Below are positions 6,666 through 16,347 of a stretch of 19,357 bases of DNA, piece by piece. This DNA comes from an uncultured Bacilli bacterium. Lineage in GTDB: Bacteria; Bacillota_I; Bacilli_A; RF39; UBA660. A model generated the notes under the pieces. That model had not been told where the DNA came from. It was given only the letters and a program-made list of their open reading frames with translations, and did no database searches. The stretch covers positions 1 to 19,357 of the forward strand of contig CANQUW010000009.1 in assembly GCA_947627145.1 (NCBI GenBank). Direction: 5' to 3'. Made by a program: the position numbers and the translations under genes. The number at the start of each line of letters is the position of its first letter. Position 1 is the first letter of the stretch.

Positions 6666-9600
6666 CTAACTCATCGGAAGAATAATTGCATTTGTTTGAA
6701 CTGAATCTGGATTTGAATCAGGTTCAGGTCCTACTGTATTTGTAGTATTAGTTGGGTCATCTTGTTGTAGTCCTTCTTTTTCTTCTGATTTTTGTTCTTC
6801 TACGATAGCAGAGTCAGGATTTGCAGGTGTACTTTCAGGTACTGATGGAGTTTCTTTGTCTTCTGTTGTTTGATTACTTTCTTGAGTATCACTATCTGCC
6901 TTATCTTCATTTGTATCAGTTGATTTTTTTACTGTTTCTTTTGTTTCTGCTTTTGTTATTTCATTTTGTTCTACAAATGGATTGTCTATTGTTGTAGTTT
7001 CTTCACCTTTTTCTTCATCTGGAATAGTAAAGTCAACATTTTGTTGTTTTGTACTCATATAAATATTATCTGTTAAGAAATCATCATTGCCATTTTTCAA
7101 AGCATAATATATTTCTCTTCTAACTTCACTACTGTTAGGAAGACTTTTAGCACTTTGGATACTTGCTCTACACCAATAGTTACCAAGACATGCTTCTTCT
7201 GTTCCATTTCCAATAGCTGCTTTTACTCTTTCTTTTCCATATTCTCCATCTGCTTTTAATGCTTTATAGAATTTTCTAACATATTCATTTATGTTTATAG
7301 TACTATTTAATTTACTTAAGTTGTTTTCAACTTCTTTAAATCTTGACTTTTTATAAGATTCAAAACTATTATATCCTGTAATTTTCTTAAGTGCCATTAA
7401 ATCTGTTTTGTATCCATTTTCATTATGAATGTTACTTGCATATTCTACAAAGCCATCATTATATCCTTTTAATCCTAACATTTCATATGAAAGCCATTTT
7501 AATGCATAAGAATCAGGTCTTCCATAATCATTGTGAGGTTGATACCAATGAACTGTATTAATTCCTTCTCCACCATAAGAGTTAGAACCACGTGATGCAT
7601 TTTTATAGATTCCTGGATAAAGCATTATCTGTTTATCATATAAATCATCTATTGTTTTTAAATTCATTTCTTTGAAGCTTTCAGCATCTTTTTCATCATA
7701 TCTAGTTGTTTTATATGCATTATGTTTATTAGCAGCATCGTTGATATATGTTCCTTCATTTGGATAAGATACTTGTACTGCTACTTCAGATTGATCTTCT
7801 GGTGAAAGTTGTAAGAAAGCTTGAGCTTCTATATAGTCTATTATGTATATAGTTTTAAATACTTTACTATAGAAATCTTTTATTTCTTCTGGAGAATTTA
7901 TTCTTTCTGGTGTTATGTTAGATGCAACTTTATCTTTATCATTTTGTAATAACATTGATAAGTTCATAGTAATATCATTTGGACCAAATGACTGCATCAA
8001 GAAGCAATCAGCATAATCTTCTCCTCCAGCATCATATCTTCTTCCATTATTTCTTAAGAATAATCCTGCATCAATAACATGTGCTGATTCATGTGACCAA
8101 GTTCTAAATGTAACATGAGAAGTATCATTATATCCTTCTTCTGCTAGAGTACTATCCATTATTCCAGCAACTTGCCATTCAACACGAGGATTCCAAGCTG
8201 CTGCGTTGTTACCTGCAGCTGCTGCCCATAATCCTGTTACTTCAACGAAGTTTTTATGGAATGGTTCTGTTGTAGAATAAGGTGTATTAAATACTGTTGC
8301 ACCAGTCTCGGTTTTAGTATGTCTTTTATCAACATGATATATTAGCATATCATTAAATAATTTTTTATCTTGTAAAATAGAGTATGCTGTTTCGAAATAT
8401 CTCTTATATCTTGTTATATAAGTTTGCATTTTTGCCTTTAATGCCGCTACATCAGTTGGATTTGTTGGATCACTTATATAAGTTCTTTGAGAGCCTATTA
8501 TGTATTGTACTGGCATTGACATAATGTATGCAGAATTTTCTGGAAGTGTTAATATTGGTAAGAATTGATTTAATATTTCATCTCTTGTATCTGTTATAAA
8601 ATGATCCCATAAAGTATATTTGATATCTTCATGATTATCTATTTTTATTTCTTCAAGTATTCCTTTAAATTGTTTTCGTGTCCATTCTTCTGGTTTTTGA
8701 TTTGAGAAATTAGTTACTAAATATTCTAATAATTTAGGTATAGAATCTAGTTTTGTATATTTACTTAAAACTTCTCTATATCTTTTATTAGTTTCATTTG
8801 TATTAAAGTTAACACCACTTGCATCTTGTAAATATAAATCAGCTATTTTAGTTGTTGTTAGTGTTTCATCAAATCCTTGCATGTTGAACATTAAAATATC
8901 ATATACTTTCATTCCATCAATATCTAAGTCATAGAATCTTCTAAAGTAATTATATGTATATAATACTTTTTCTAGTTTTTTATCTTTTTTAATTTCTTTT
9001 TCTATATAATTATTAATATCATTATCATTTGTTGTATTTGTATAATTACTATTAGATAAATATTTTAAGATAAATTCTTCTAATTCGTTCTTAGTTGTTT
9101 CATTATAGAAATCACGATATATTCTAGAATCATTATTTGTAGTTAGGATATCTAAGTTATTTGTATAATCTAGTTCTTTTAAATAGTTAACTAAATTACT
9201 TATAACTTGAGATGATGAATCAATTATATAATGATTATAGTTATAATCAATACCTAATTCGTTAATTTTATAAGTTACAACCATATCATAAGTATTGCTA
9301 TATAAAACACTATATTCTGTTGTAGTACCATCATTAAAGATAATCTTTAATTTAGATATTTTTTTATAATCATCAGTAGTTAAATAAGTTACAATATTTC
9401 CATTTTTATCTACTGGTACTAGATGTTTAATCTTTTTATTTATTAGTTTATCATCTGAAATATTTTTTGCACTTTCTATAATTTTTTTACTATCATAGAA
9501 CGGCATTAATTTAGTTAGGTTATAATATAGAGTTTCATTTTCTTCTTTATAATCATCACTTGATGTATCATTTAAAACGGATGTGTTTTCAATTTTGAAA

Positions 9601-12600
9601 ACTGGTAAATTATCTAAAGATACATCTTTGATTTTCCAAACATCTTCACTAAAGTTTGCTTTTGTTTTAAATAATGCGTTGTTTATATCTTTTTCTTCAA
9701 TGTTTTTAACACCATCTATATTTTCTTTGGCATTACTTGTAAAGAAATAGTTGTTTTCTAATTCTTTAGCATTACCAGCAAAGTTTCCGTTTGTTCCTGT
9801 TGCAAAACATACATTGTTCTTATAAACAGAGTTTCTATCATTATAGGCATCTCCGAATGCTGTTGCACCAGATGTTTGTGATCTTGTTGCTACTTTAACA
9901 TAGTTATTTGTTATTGTTGTTCTTTGAGCATTTCCAATGAAACCACTTGTATAGTTCCATCCACCAGATAATACTCCTTCAGCATAACAGTTATTTACTG
10001 TTGTATTGTTTTGAGTATGACCTATAAATGTACCGCTTTGTTGCTCGTAATATCCTAGATTTAATAATACATTAGTAGCACGACTAGATTCTACTTTAGT
10101 ATTATCAGCTAAACCAATAAGTCCTCCATTATTACCATTTCCTGTTTGTGTTTTTGTTACTTTATCAACTAAAACATTTGTTATTTCAGCTGAATATGTT
10201 TCATTAGCTAAAGCACCTTTTCCATTAGTATCTAGAGTAACATCTGTAATTTTTAAGTTTTTAACTTTTCCTTCTTTGATGATTTTGTTAAATAAAGGTT
10301 TTGATAGGTTTTTAATAGTATAACCATTTCCATCAAGTTCTCCATTAAAGTCATTTACAACATAAGTGTTATCGCTTGTAGAAATACTACTAGCATCATA
10401 ATTTTGTTGTAGCTTTACTTTTTCTCCATTCTCTAATTTTTCAAGTAATACTCTAATAGCATCTTTAGGATGAGTTTCATTTTTAGCTATTCCATTTTTA
10501 ATAGAACCAAATGCTATTCTTAAAGTTTCTTTTTCATTAGAGTTTTCTTTTGTAACATTTTCATATTCTAATACTAAAGTTAGAGTATCATCATCGTCTA
10601 AAACACTTTTAATCTTAGCACGTGTTGTTGGAAGATTTTCCATTACTACTTCAACAAAATATTCATTAAGATGATTTTTAATATCACTTACTTTTACTTC
10701 ATCTTCAAGAGATACTTCGTCATAACCATCTTTTGTATCTATTTTATATAAATTAATATCTGTAATATCTTTTAATTCAATACTATTTTTTTCTAATGAT
10801 ATAACTTCATCTAAAAGTACAGCATCTTTATAATGATTATCACTTTTTTCTTTTTTATCAATATCTCTATCATAGTCAGTAATAATCTTAACAAAGTAAG
10901 TTAATACATCTTTTTGTTTTTTAAAGCTAATTTCTTTTTTGTAAATATTATCATATAGAGTTTTTCCACTTGCATCAGTAATAACTACTTTTGCATTATC
11001 TACAATTGAATCATCTGTATCTTTTAAATCAAATGTTACTTTTATTTCATCATCTAAATCTTCATATTTATAATCATTAACTTTAATAACATCTTTTAAT
11101 ACTTCGGGTTTAAATTTATATGGTTTCTTTAATTTTATCTTTTTACCATTATCTAAAACTATATCTGTAATAATTATTTCTTTTTCTCCTGAACTATGGT
11201 ATCCATCCAATGATACTTTATAACCATCTTCTGTTTTTTCTAAAGTGTATTCTTTATTATCGATTACTACTTTTTCTACTAAAGTTTCTAATTCACCTGA
11301 TGTACTAAATTCTAAGTTTATTTTTTCATTCTTCTCAAAATATTTATTTCCTTTTTCACTTAAAATTTTACCATCTTCAATAGAAACACTATCATATTTA
11401 TCTTTATTATATAGTCCATATTTAACTGTATGGAATTCTTCATCTATAAAAGTATTTTTATCTTCACCATTAAGTTTATCTGTATCTAAGTCGAAACTAC
11501 CAATAAACTTCAAGTCTAAATCTTTATCTTTTTCTATACCTCTAAAAGTTACTTCATTTTCACCTTTATGTATCTTTTCTGTTTTTCCATCTAGTTCAAC
11601 AGTTCCATCAAAGAATTCATCTTCATCATCTGTTGATGTTTCATCTAACTCTACATTAAATTTAAATGTTACTTCATCATTGTCATAGTCTTCTTTAATA
11701 GTAAGATTTTCTATTTTTGGTTTATCTTTTAATACTTCTATTTTTAATGATTTTTCTTCTACTGAGTAGTAGTCATTATATATATGCCAGTATCCATCAC
11801 TTGCTAGTTGGACTCTATCTGCTTTTAATTCAATAACTCCAGCAGTACTTGGTATACTAACATATACTTTTGAGTTGAAACCACTTGTTTGATGTGCAGG
11901 ATAATTTACTCCATTGATAGTTACTCCTGATACTCTAGAATATGATTTTCCTGTTTTAACACTATCTCCAACATAAACTTCTACTGCTACTTGGTAATTC
12001 TTCTCATTTTTATTTGGATATATATTATTTGTATCTTGATTTTTATCATTAGTTATATACATATTTTTAATATATATTTCATCTGTTGTATGAGTAAGAA
12101 TTGATTCTTCTCCAATTTCTTGGTTTGTATAATTATATTTATCAGCTAGTTCATAGTCAGCAAGTACTTTTACTGTATAACGTCCATCAGTACTATTAGT
12201 ATATGGTAGAGACACTTTAATATTAGAGTTATTAATTTCTTCCATTGTAATATCTTTAGTTGTAACTATCTTACCATTTGATTCTACTAGTGCAATAGTT
12301 AAACTTTTACATGTAGAATGTTTATCAATTAAACTAAACTCTACATCAATATTCTTATTACCTTTATCATCTTTAAGTTTAAGATTTTCTACTTTAGGTT
12401 TTTCTTTTAATACAGTATAAGTTAAAGTGCCAACTTTATAATCTTTATCATTATCAAATGATTTTAAATCTTGCATACTAACACTATCTAATGTAACTGT
12501 ATGACGTCCTGGTGTTATGTCAGCATCTTCTAATAATACTTCGTATTCATCATCATTTTTATTAGTAATATCATATTTTTTAGATTCATTATTATCGTTT

Positions 12601-15600
12601 GTTATATAAACATTTTCAATAGGTTCTTTTCTAGTGTTAGAACTTTCAAAACTTATTATAGGTTTTTTACCTGGTTGTAGAGCATCTGTAATAGATGCAT
12701 TTTTTAATATAAAGTTATAATCTCCTCCTATTACAAATGTCTCAGAAGTCATTTCTTTATCTTTTTCTTCGTTAAGTTCATTATCTTTATCATCATCTAA
12801 ATCATAACTTCCAATCACTTTAACAGTATAAGTTTCATCCTCTTGGAATTCAAATTCAAGTTTTCCTTTACTATCTAAAGGTTCACTTTTTAATTTTTTA
12901 TTTTCTTTATCATAAATTGTAATTGTTCCTTCTGTTAAAGCACTATCATTATCTACTAATTCATAAGTTAAAGCTGTATTATCACTATTTACATTCAATT
13001 TATTGATATATGGTTTATCTTTTAAAACATATACTTCAATATTTAAAGTTGCTTCAACTTCTATGTCATTTGATAAAATTACTTTTACAATTTTGTATGT
13101 TTTTTTACCAAAATTATCTGGTGTTTTAAGATTAATAGAATAGTTTTCTTCATTTTCATTTGCATCAATAACTGTATTGTCACTCATTACAAATGATTTT
13201 ATTTTTACATTTTCTTCATCAGCAATTTTTGAAATTATATTAAATGGTACAGTTGTATTTTTTACAACGTATAAGTTATTTGAAGAATCTAATTCAAGTT
13301 TTACTTTATAGAATTTTATCATATGATCTTCTACTAGTACTTTATCTTTTTCTTCATTAAGTCCATTATCTTTATCAGAATCTAAATCATAATTTACTTT
13401 GATATCTAATTTATAAACTCCACCTTCTTCAAGTTCTTTTACAAGGCTTTCTAAGTCTATTTCATTATCACCTGTTTTGATTGAGAATTCCTTTTTAGTT
13501 GTACCGTTTTCATCTTTGATTATTAGTTTACCAGGATTTTTATCATCTAATGATTTATCTTCATCATTTAAAGTGAATGTTATTTTATCTTTTGTTTGAT
13601 CAATTAAAAGGTTAGTAATACTTGGTTCATCTTTTAAGACATCCACTGTTAAAGTTAATGATGTATTAATCTCTTCGTCATCAATTATAATTTTTTCAAA
13701 GTTATAATCTGTTGTACCTGCTTTAGCGTTTGCGGTTATATCAACACTATAAGTTCCATCAGTATTTTTTGTAGGAGTATATTTTTCTTTATTAATTATA
13801 ACTTCACTTATAGATACTTTTTTTTCATTTGGTGTTATTGTAGGCATAAATTTTAATGTTACATTTTCTCCTTTTTTGGCATAATAAACTTTTTCTTCAT
13901 TTGCATTTTTTAAAGTGATATCATAAACTGTAAGTTCATGAGTAAACTTCATAGTATCATTATTTTTGTTATTTTTATCATCACTATCTAAGTCATATTC
14001 TCCAGTTATTTTAACATTGTAATTATGTCCTTTTTTAAGATTTACTGTAAACTCAAAATCTTTTTGTGATAAATCTAGTTTCTCATTTAAAACTTCTTCT
14101 TCATTTTCATTAGTAATTATAATCTTAGCATTATTAAATGCTTTATCATTATCATTTATAGTAAATGTTACTTTATTATCTTGTTCATGATATACAAAGT
14201 CTTTAATTTCTGGTTCATCTTTTAAAATATCGTATTCAATATTATAATCACATAATACTTCAGTATTATTATCTAGTACTACTGCAGATATTTTATGATT
14301 ATGAATACCATAATTATTTTCACCTTCGATATTTATTTTATAGCGATTCTCATCTACATATGTAACATCAACTAATTCATTATCAATCATTACTTGAGTA
14401 ATACTTCTTTTGATTTCTTCTGGTTTAAAATCTACATCAAATACAAATTCAATATCATCATTTTTATGAGGATATAATTCTTCTAAATTTGTTACTTGTT
14501 TAATATTAACTGTTCCCGCAGTAATACTATGTGGTGTATCTTTTAAAATTTCGTTTTCATAATAGTTTTTACCATTATCAATATTACTGTCTAAGTCATA
14601 ACTACCTGTAATAACTACTGTGTATGAACTACCTAAATTTAGTTTAGGATTTATTTTAAAATTATTATTTTCAATATCTAAATCTTTTTCGTATGCAATT
14701 TTAATTTTTTCAAAATCATCTAAATTTTGGTCAGGATCTTCACTATCAAGAAGTCCACTTCCTAAATTTTTTCCATTTAAATCATCCGCTGTTACAATAC
14801 CTTCATAAATAGTTAGTTTAGCATTTTTTAACGCTCTATCATCATCTTTAATTAGAAATTCTAAATTACCATTTTTAGGGTCATATTTTATGTTTGTTGC
14901 TTTAGGTATATCTTTTAATACTTCTTTTTTAATGTTTAAATTAATACCTCTTTCTTCTCCATTAGATAATTTAACTGCATTAATTACAAAATTATGTACT
15001 CCTGCTTTATTGTAATCATTTATTAAAACTGAATATACTCCATTATTATATTTTACATTGTAATATTTATCACCAATTTTTACTTGAGTAATTGTTATAT
15101 TAGATGGATTTATTTCAGCAGTAAATTTAAGAGTTATATTTCCTTTTTTTACATAATAGTTATTTTCATCATCTATTTTTCTTAAAGTTACTTCAGTATT
15201 TTGAGTTGTATTTACTGTGTTATGTCCAGCATCATTAACATCTACTCTTCCATCTCCATTTGTATCATAGCTATTTGGATTCTTTTTTAAATATTTTACT
15301 TTATTGTATTTTCTTCTAGAAGTAGTTTGGTATCCAACTACATTATATCCTTCATCAGAAGAAGTTATTTCATCAGTATCGTCTTCTTCTGGTTTTTGTC
15401 CTTCAATACCGATAATATATTTTATTATTTCTTCTGCATCTTCATAGTCTTTTTTACCGTCTTTATTTACATCTATTTTATCAGCATTTGTTATATATAA
15501 AGATAATAATATTAAGAACAAACCAACAATAGCTACACTTAAACTCATTATTGTTCTGTTTTTATTTTTTTTATTAGAAATTATATTTATAAAACATGTA

Positions 15601-16202
15601 ATAGCAAGGATTATTATAATTACTATTAACCAAAAAATTATAGGGCAAGTTGAAAATGTTGTTATTATTTTCTCTTTGATGTCTTTTACTTCTTTAGATT
15701 TATTTGTAGGTACTACTTCATTATCTTCACCGTCTTTTGTTATTAATACTGTACTTGATGTTTTTTCAAATTTTGTTTTTTTATTTCCATCTGAAGATGA
15801 GATATTTGTAAGTGCTATAGCAGTTTCTCCAGCGTTTGGATTCTTTTTAACAGTTAATTTCACTTTAAATAATTCTTTTTTTATTTCTCCTGATTTGTTA
15901 ATAATACCAAATTTATGATTAGATGTATTATAAATAATATTTACTGAATCATCTTCTATTATAAAATCTCTATCATCAATTTTCTCAAAAACATTTGCAT
16001 CATAAGATAGAGTTGCAGTTAGTGCATAAAGTTCCTTATCACTAGAAGCTTTTGCAGTTACAACAATTTCTTCTCCTTCTTCTAATATTCTTTCATCTGT
16101 TTTTAAAGTTATTCCATTTTTAGCAAACACATTTAATGGCATTAAAAATACCATTAAAAAAAGTATAATAATATATTTAATATTTAAACCTTGTTTGTTC
16201 AT
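6666..16202 (-). CDS. Giant membrane-anchored M26-type zinc metalloprotease with cohesin-like and dockerin-like parts (3178 aa)
   Basis: Domains in order: signal peptide (1-27, cut after NVFA); cohesin-like beta-sandwich (about 30-155, LYALTATLSYDANVFEKI); two membrane helices (187-208, 218-237) joined by a basic loop NKKNKNR; two dockerin-type calcium loops, DVNKDGKKDYED (244-255) and DTNGDGRVDVND (313-324); seven modules of about 200 residues (about 428-1800); a GLUG-rich beta-helix (about 1940-2150: GGLIGLADN, SGFIGNAQ), typical of the M26 N-terminal region; a helical part (LMPFYDSKKIIESAKNI); the zinc motif HESAH (2704-2708), with E2728 twenty residues on as the likely third ligand; and an acidic Pro/Thr/Ser tail (3061-3178). 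M26 proteases (IgA1 protease, ZmpB/C) cleave host glycoproteins; the substrate here is unknown. Streptococcal relatives carry LPxTG beside an N-terminal helix pair. None is seen here, so the helix hairpin alone should anchor it. The SD GGGGAGG lies 9 bases before the ATG. The gene is a single-gene unit. Confidence 0.88.
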   Translation of the reverse strand: MNKQGLNIKYIIILFLMVFLMPLNVFAKNGITLKTDERILEEGEEIVVTAKASSDKELYALTATLSYDANVFEKIDDRDFIIEDDSVNIIYNTSNHKFGIINKSGEIKKELFKVKLTVKKNPNAGETAIALTNISSSDGNKKTKFEKTSSTVLITKDGEDNEVVPTNKSKEVKDIKEKIITTFSTCPIIFWLIVIIIILAITCFINIISNKKNKNRTIMSLSVAIVGLFLILLSLYITNADKIDVNKDGKKDYEDAEEIIKYIIGIEGQKPEEDDTDEITSSDEGYNVVGYQTTSRRKYNKVKYLKKNPNSYDTNGDGRVDVNDAGHNTVNTTQNTEVTLRKIDDENNYYVKKGNITLKFTAEINPSNITITQVKIGDKYYNVKYNNGVYSVLINDYNKAGVHNFVINAVKLSNGEERGINLNIKKEVLKDIPKATNIKYDPKNGNLEFLIKDDDRALKNAKLTIYEGIVTADDLNGKNLGSGLLDSEDPDQNLDDFEKIKIAYEKDLDIENNNFKINPKLNLGSSYTVVITGSYDLDSNIDNGKNYYENEILKDTPHSITAGTVNIKQVTNLEELYPHKNDDIEFVFDVDFKPEEIKRSITQVMIDNELVDVTYVDENRYKINIEGENNYGIHNHKISAVVLDNNTEVLCDYNIEYDILKDEPEIKDFVYHEQDNKVTFTINDNDKAFNNAKIIITNENEEEVLNEKLDLSQKDFEFTVNLKKGHNYNVKITGEYDLDSDDKNNKNNDTMKFTHELTVYDITLKNANEEKVYYAKKGENVTLKFMPTITPNEKKVSISEVIINKEKYTPTKNTDGTYSVDITANAKAGTTDYNFEKIIIDDEEINTSLTLTVDVLKDEPSITNLLIDQTKDKITFTLNDEDKSLDDKNPGKLIIKDENGTTKKEFSIKTGDNEIDLESLVKELEEGGVYKLDIKVNYDLDSDKDNGLNEEKDKVLVEDHMIKFYKVKLELDSSNNLYVVKNTTVPFNIISKIADEENVKIKSFVMSDNTVIDANENEENYSINLKTPDNFGKKTYKIVKVILSNDIEVEATLNIEVYVLKDKPYINKLNVNSDNTALTYELVDNDSALTEGTITIYDKENKKLKSEPLDSKGKLEFEFQEDETYTVKVIGSYDLDDDKDNELNEEKDKEMTSETFVIGGDYNFILKNASITDALQPGKKPIISFESSNTRKEPIENVYITNDNNESKKYDITNKNDDEYEVLLEDADITPGRHTVTLDSVSMQDLKSFDNDKDYKVGTLTYTVLKEKPKVENLKLKDDKGNKNIDVEFSLIDKHSTCKSLTIALVESNGKIVTTKDITMEEINNSNIKVSLPYTNSTDGRYTVKVLADYELADKYNYTNQEIGEESILTHTTDEIYIKNMYITNDKNQDTNNIYPNKNEKNYQVAVEVYVGDSVKTGKSYSRVSGVTINGVNYPAHQTSGFNSKVYVSIPSTAGVIELKADRVQLASDGYWHIYNDYYSVEEKSLKIEVLKDKPKIENLTIKEDYDNDEVTFKFNVELDETSTDDEDEFFDGTVELDGKTEKIHKGENEVTFRGIEKDKDLDLKFIGSFDLDTDKLNGEDKNTFIDEEFHTVKYGLYNKDKYDSVSIEDGKILSEKGNKYFEKNEKINLEFSTSGELETLVEKVVIDNKEYTLEKTEDGYKVSLDGYHSSGEKEIIITDIVLDNGKKIKLKKPYKFKPEVLKDVIKVNDYKYEDLDDEIKVTFDLKDTDDSIVDNAKVVITDASGKTLYDNIYKKEISFKKQKDVLTYFVKIITDYDRDIDKKEKSDNHYKDAVLLDEVISLEKNSIELKDITDINLYKIDTKDGYDEVSLEDEVKVSDIKNHLNEYFVEVVMENLPTTRAKIKSVLDDDDTLTLVLEYENVTKENSNEKETLRIAFGSIKNGIAKNETHPKDAIRVLLEKLENGEKVKLQQNYDASSISTSDNTYVVNDFNGELDGNGYTIKNLSKPLFNKIIKEGKVKNLKITDVTLDTNGKGALANETYSAEITNVLVDKVTKTQTGNGNNGGLIGLADNTKVESSRATNVLLNLGYYEQQSGTFIGHTQNNTTVNNCYAEGVLSGGWNYTSGFIGNAQRTTITNNYVKVATRSQTSGATAFGDAYNDRNSVYKNNVCFATGTNGNFAGNAKELENNYFFTSNAKENIDGVKNIEEKDINNALFKTKANFSEDVWKIKDVSLDNLPVFKIENTSVLNDTSSDDYKEENETLYYNLTKLMPFYDSKKIIESAKNISDDKLINKKIKHLVPVDKNGNIVTYLTTDDYKKISKLKIIFNDGTTTEYSVLYSNTYDMVVTYKINELGIDYNYNHYIIDSSSQVISNLVNYLKELDYTNNLDILTTNNDSRIYRDFYNETTKNELEEFILKYLSNSNYTNTTNDNDINNYIEKEIKKDKKLEKVLYTYNYFRRFYDLDIDGMKVYDILMFNMQGFDETLTTTKIADLYLQDASGVNFNTNETNKRYREVLSKYTKLDSIPKLLEYLVTNFSNQKPEEWTRKQFKGILEEIKIDNHEDIKYTLWDHFITDTRDEILNQFLPILTLPENSAYIMSMPVQYIIGSQRTYISDPTNPTDVAALKAKMQTYITRYKRYFETAYSILQDKKLFNDMLIYHVDKRHTKTETGATVFNTPYSTTEPFHKNFVEVTGLWAAAAGNNAAAWNPRVEWQVAGIMDSTLAEEGYNDTSHVTFRTWSHESAHVIDAGLFLRNNGRRYDAGGEDYADCFLMQSFGPNDITMNLSMLLQNDKDKVASNITPERINSPEEIKDFYSKVFKTIYIIDYIEAQAFLQLSPEDQSEVAVQVSYPNEGTYINDAANKHNAYKTTRYDEKDAESFKEMNLKTIDDLYDKQIMLYPGIYKNASRGSNSYGGEGINTVHWYQPHNDYGRPDSYALKWLSYEMLGLKGYNDGFVEYASNIHNENGYKTDLMALKKITGYNSFESYKKSRFKEVENNLSKLNSTININEYVRKFYKALKADGEYGKERVKAAIGNGTEEACLGNYWCRASIQSAKSLPNSSEVRREIYYALKNGNDDFLTDNIYMSTKQQNVDFTIPDEEKGEETTTIDNPFVEQNEITKAETKETVKKSTDTNEDKADSDTQESNQTTEDKETPSVPESTPANPDSAIVEEQKSEEKEGLQQDDPTNTTNTVGPEPDSNPDSVQTNAIILPMS
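8019..8093 (-). other. Zinc-binding active site of the M26-type protease
   Basis: The codons encode W-S-HESAH-VID (H2704, E2705, H2708) and then RRYDAGGEDYAD with E2728. An HExxH followed by Glu 20 residues later is the gluzincin arrangement expected for M26. This is the region to examine for catalytic activity. The assignment of E2728 as third ligand is an inference. Confidence 0.7.
10840..14930 (-). repeat. Seven degenerate protein repeats of about 200 residues in the giant protease
   Basis: Each module opens near an (I/V)LKDxP motif and carries an acidic Y-D-L-D-S-D loop in its middle. The loops fall at about residues 535, 738, 940, 1135, 1351, 1573 and 1778. They read YDLDSNIDN, YDLDSDDKN, YDLDSDKDN, YDLDDDKDN, YELADKYN, FDLDTDKLN and YDRDIDKK. 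Copies 1-4 and 6 keep the acidic loop best; copy 5 has lost it and copy 7 is altered. A second sub-domain of the LKF, I-P, ITQV type, ending G-x-H/K, follows in most. The modules look like paired immunoglobulin-like sandwiches with calcium-stiffened linkers, forming a stalk. The coordinates are approximate. Confidence 0.8.
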
Positions 16203-16253
16203 TTCAACTTTCCTCCCCTACTTATTTATATATAAATACAAAATATGTTCACT

Positions 16254-16282
16254 ATTTTACAATATTTTTCGTTTTTTTTCAA
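16254..16282 (-). promoter_or_regulatory. SigA promoter of the giant protease gene
   Basis: On the minus strand TTGAAA (16282-16277) and TAAAAT (16259-16254) are 17 bases apart, near consensus. About 50 bases of AT-rich leader follow before the ATG at 16202. No operator-like repeat is evident in it. Confidence 0.7.
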
Positions 16283-16316
16283 CTATTTTAGTATCTTTTT
16301 TTGACTTTATAAAGAT

Positions 16317-16338
16317 TTAAAAAACAAGGAAATCCTTG
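16317..16338 (-). terminator. Intrinsic terminator of the 155-aa gene
   Basis: On the minus strand CAAGGA, a two-base loop and TCCTTG form a 6-bp stem, followed by a T-rich run. It lies 10 bases past the stop codon at 16348 and separates this unit from the protease promoter. Confidence 0.7.
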
Positions 16339-16347
16339 CTTTTATAT

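Noticed and set aside
6666..6690. C-terminal ILPMS as a sortase signal of the giant protease.
   Set aside because: It ends the protein with no hydrophobic segment or basic tail after it, both of which a sorting signal requires.
11245..11688. Plus-strand ORF of 147 codons inside the giant protease gene, with others at 14620 and 15676.
   Set aside because: They are Ser/Phe/Leu-rich antisense frames of an acidic, Lys/Asp-rich coding strand. The protease frame is continuous and domain-supported.
10840..14930. Direct DNA repeats or a CRISPR-like array behind the periodic pattern.
   Set aside because: The period is at protein level (about 200 residues); the nucleotide copies are diverged and have no uniform short repeat or spacer.
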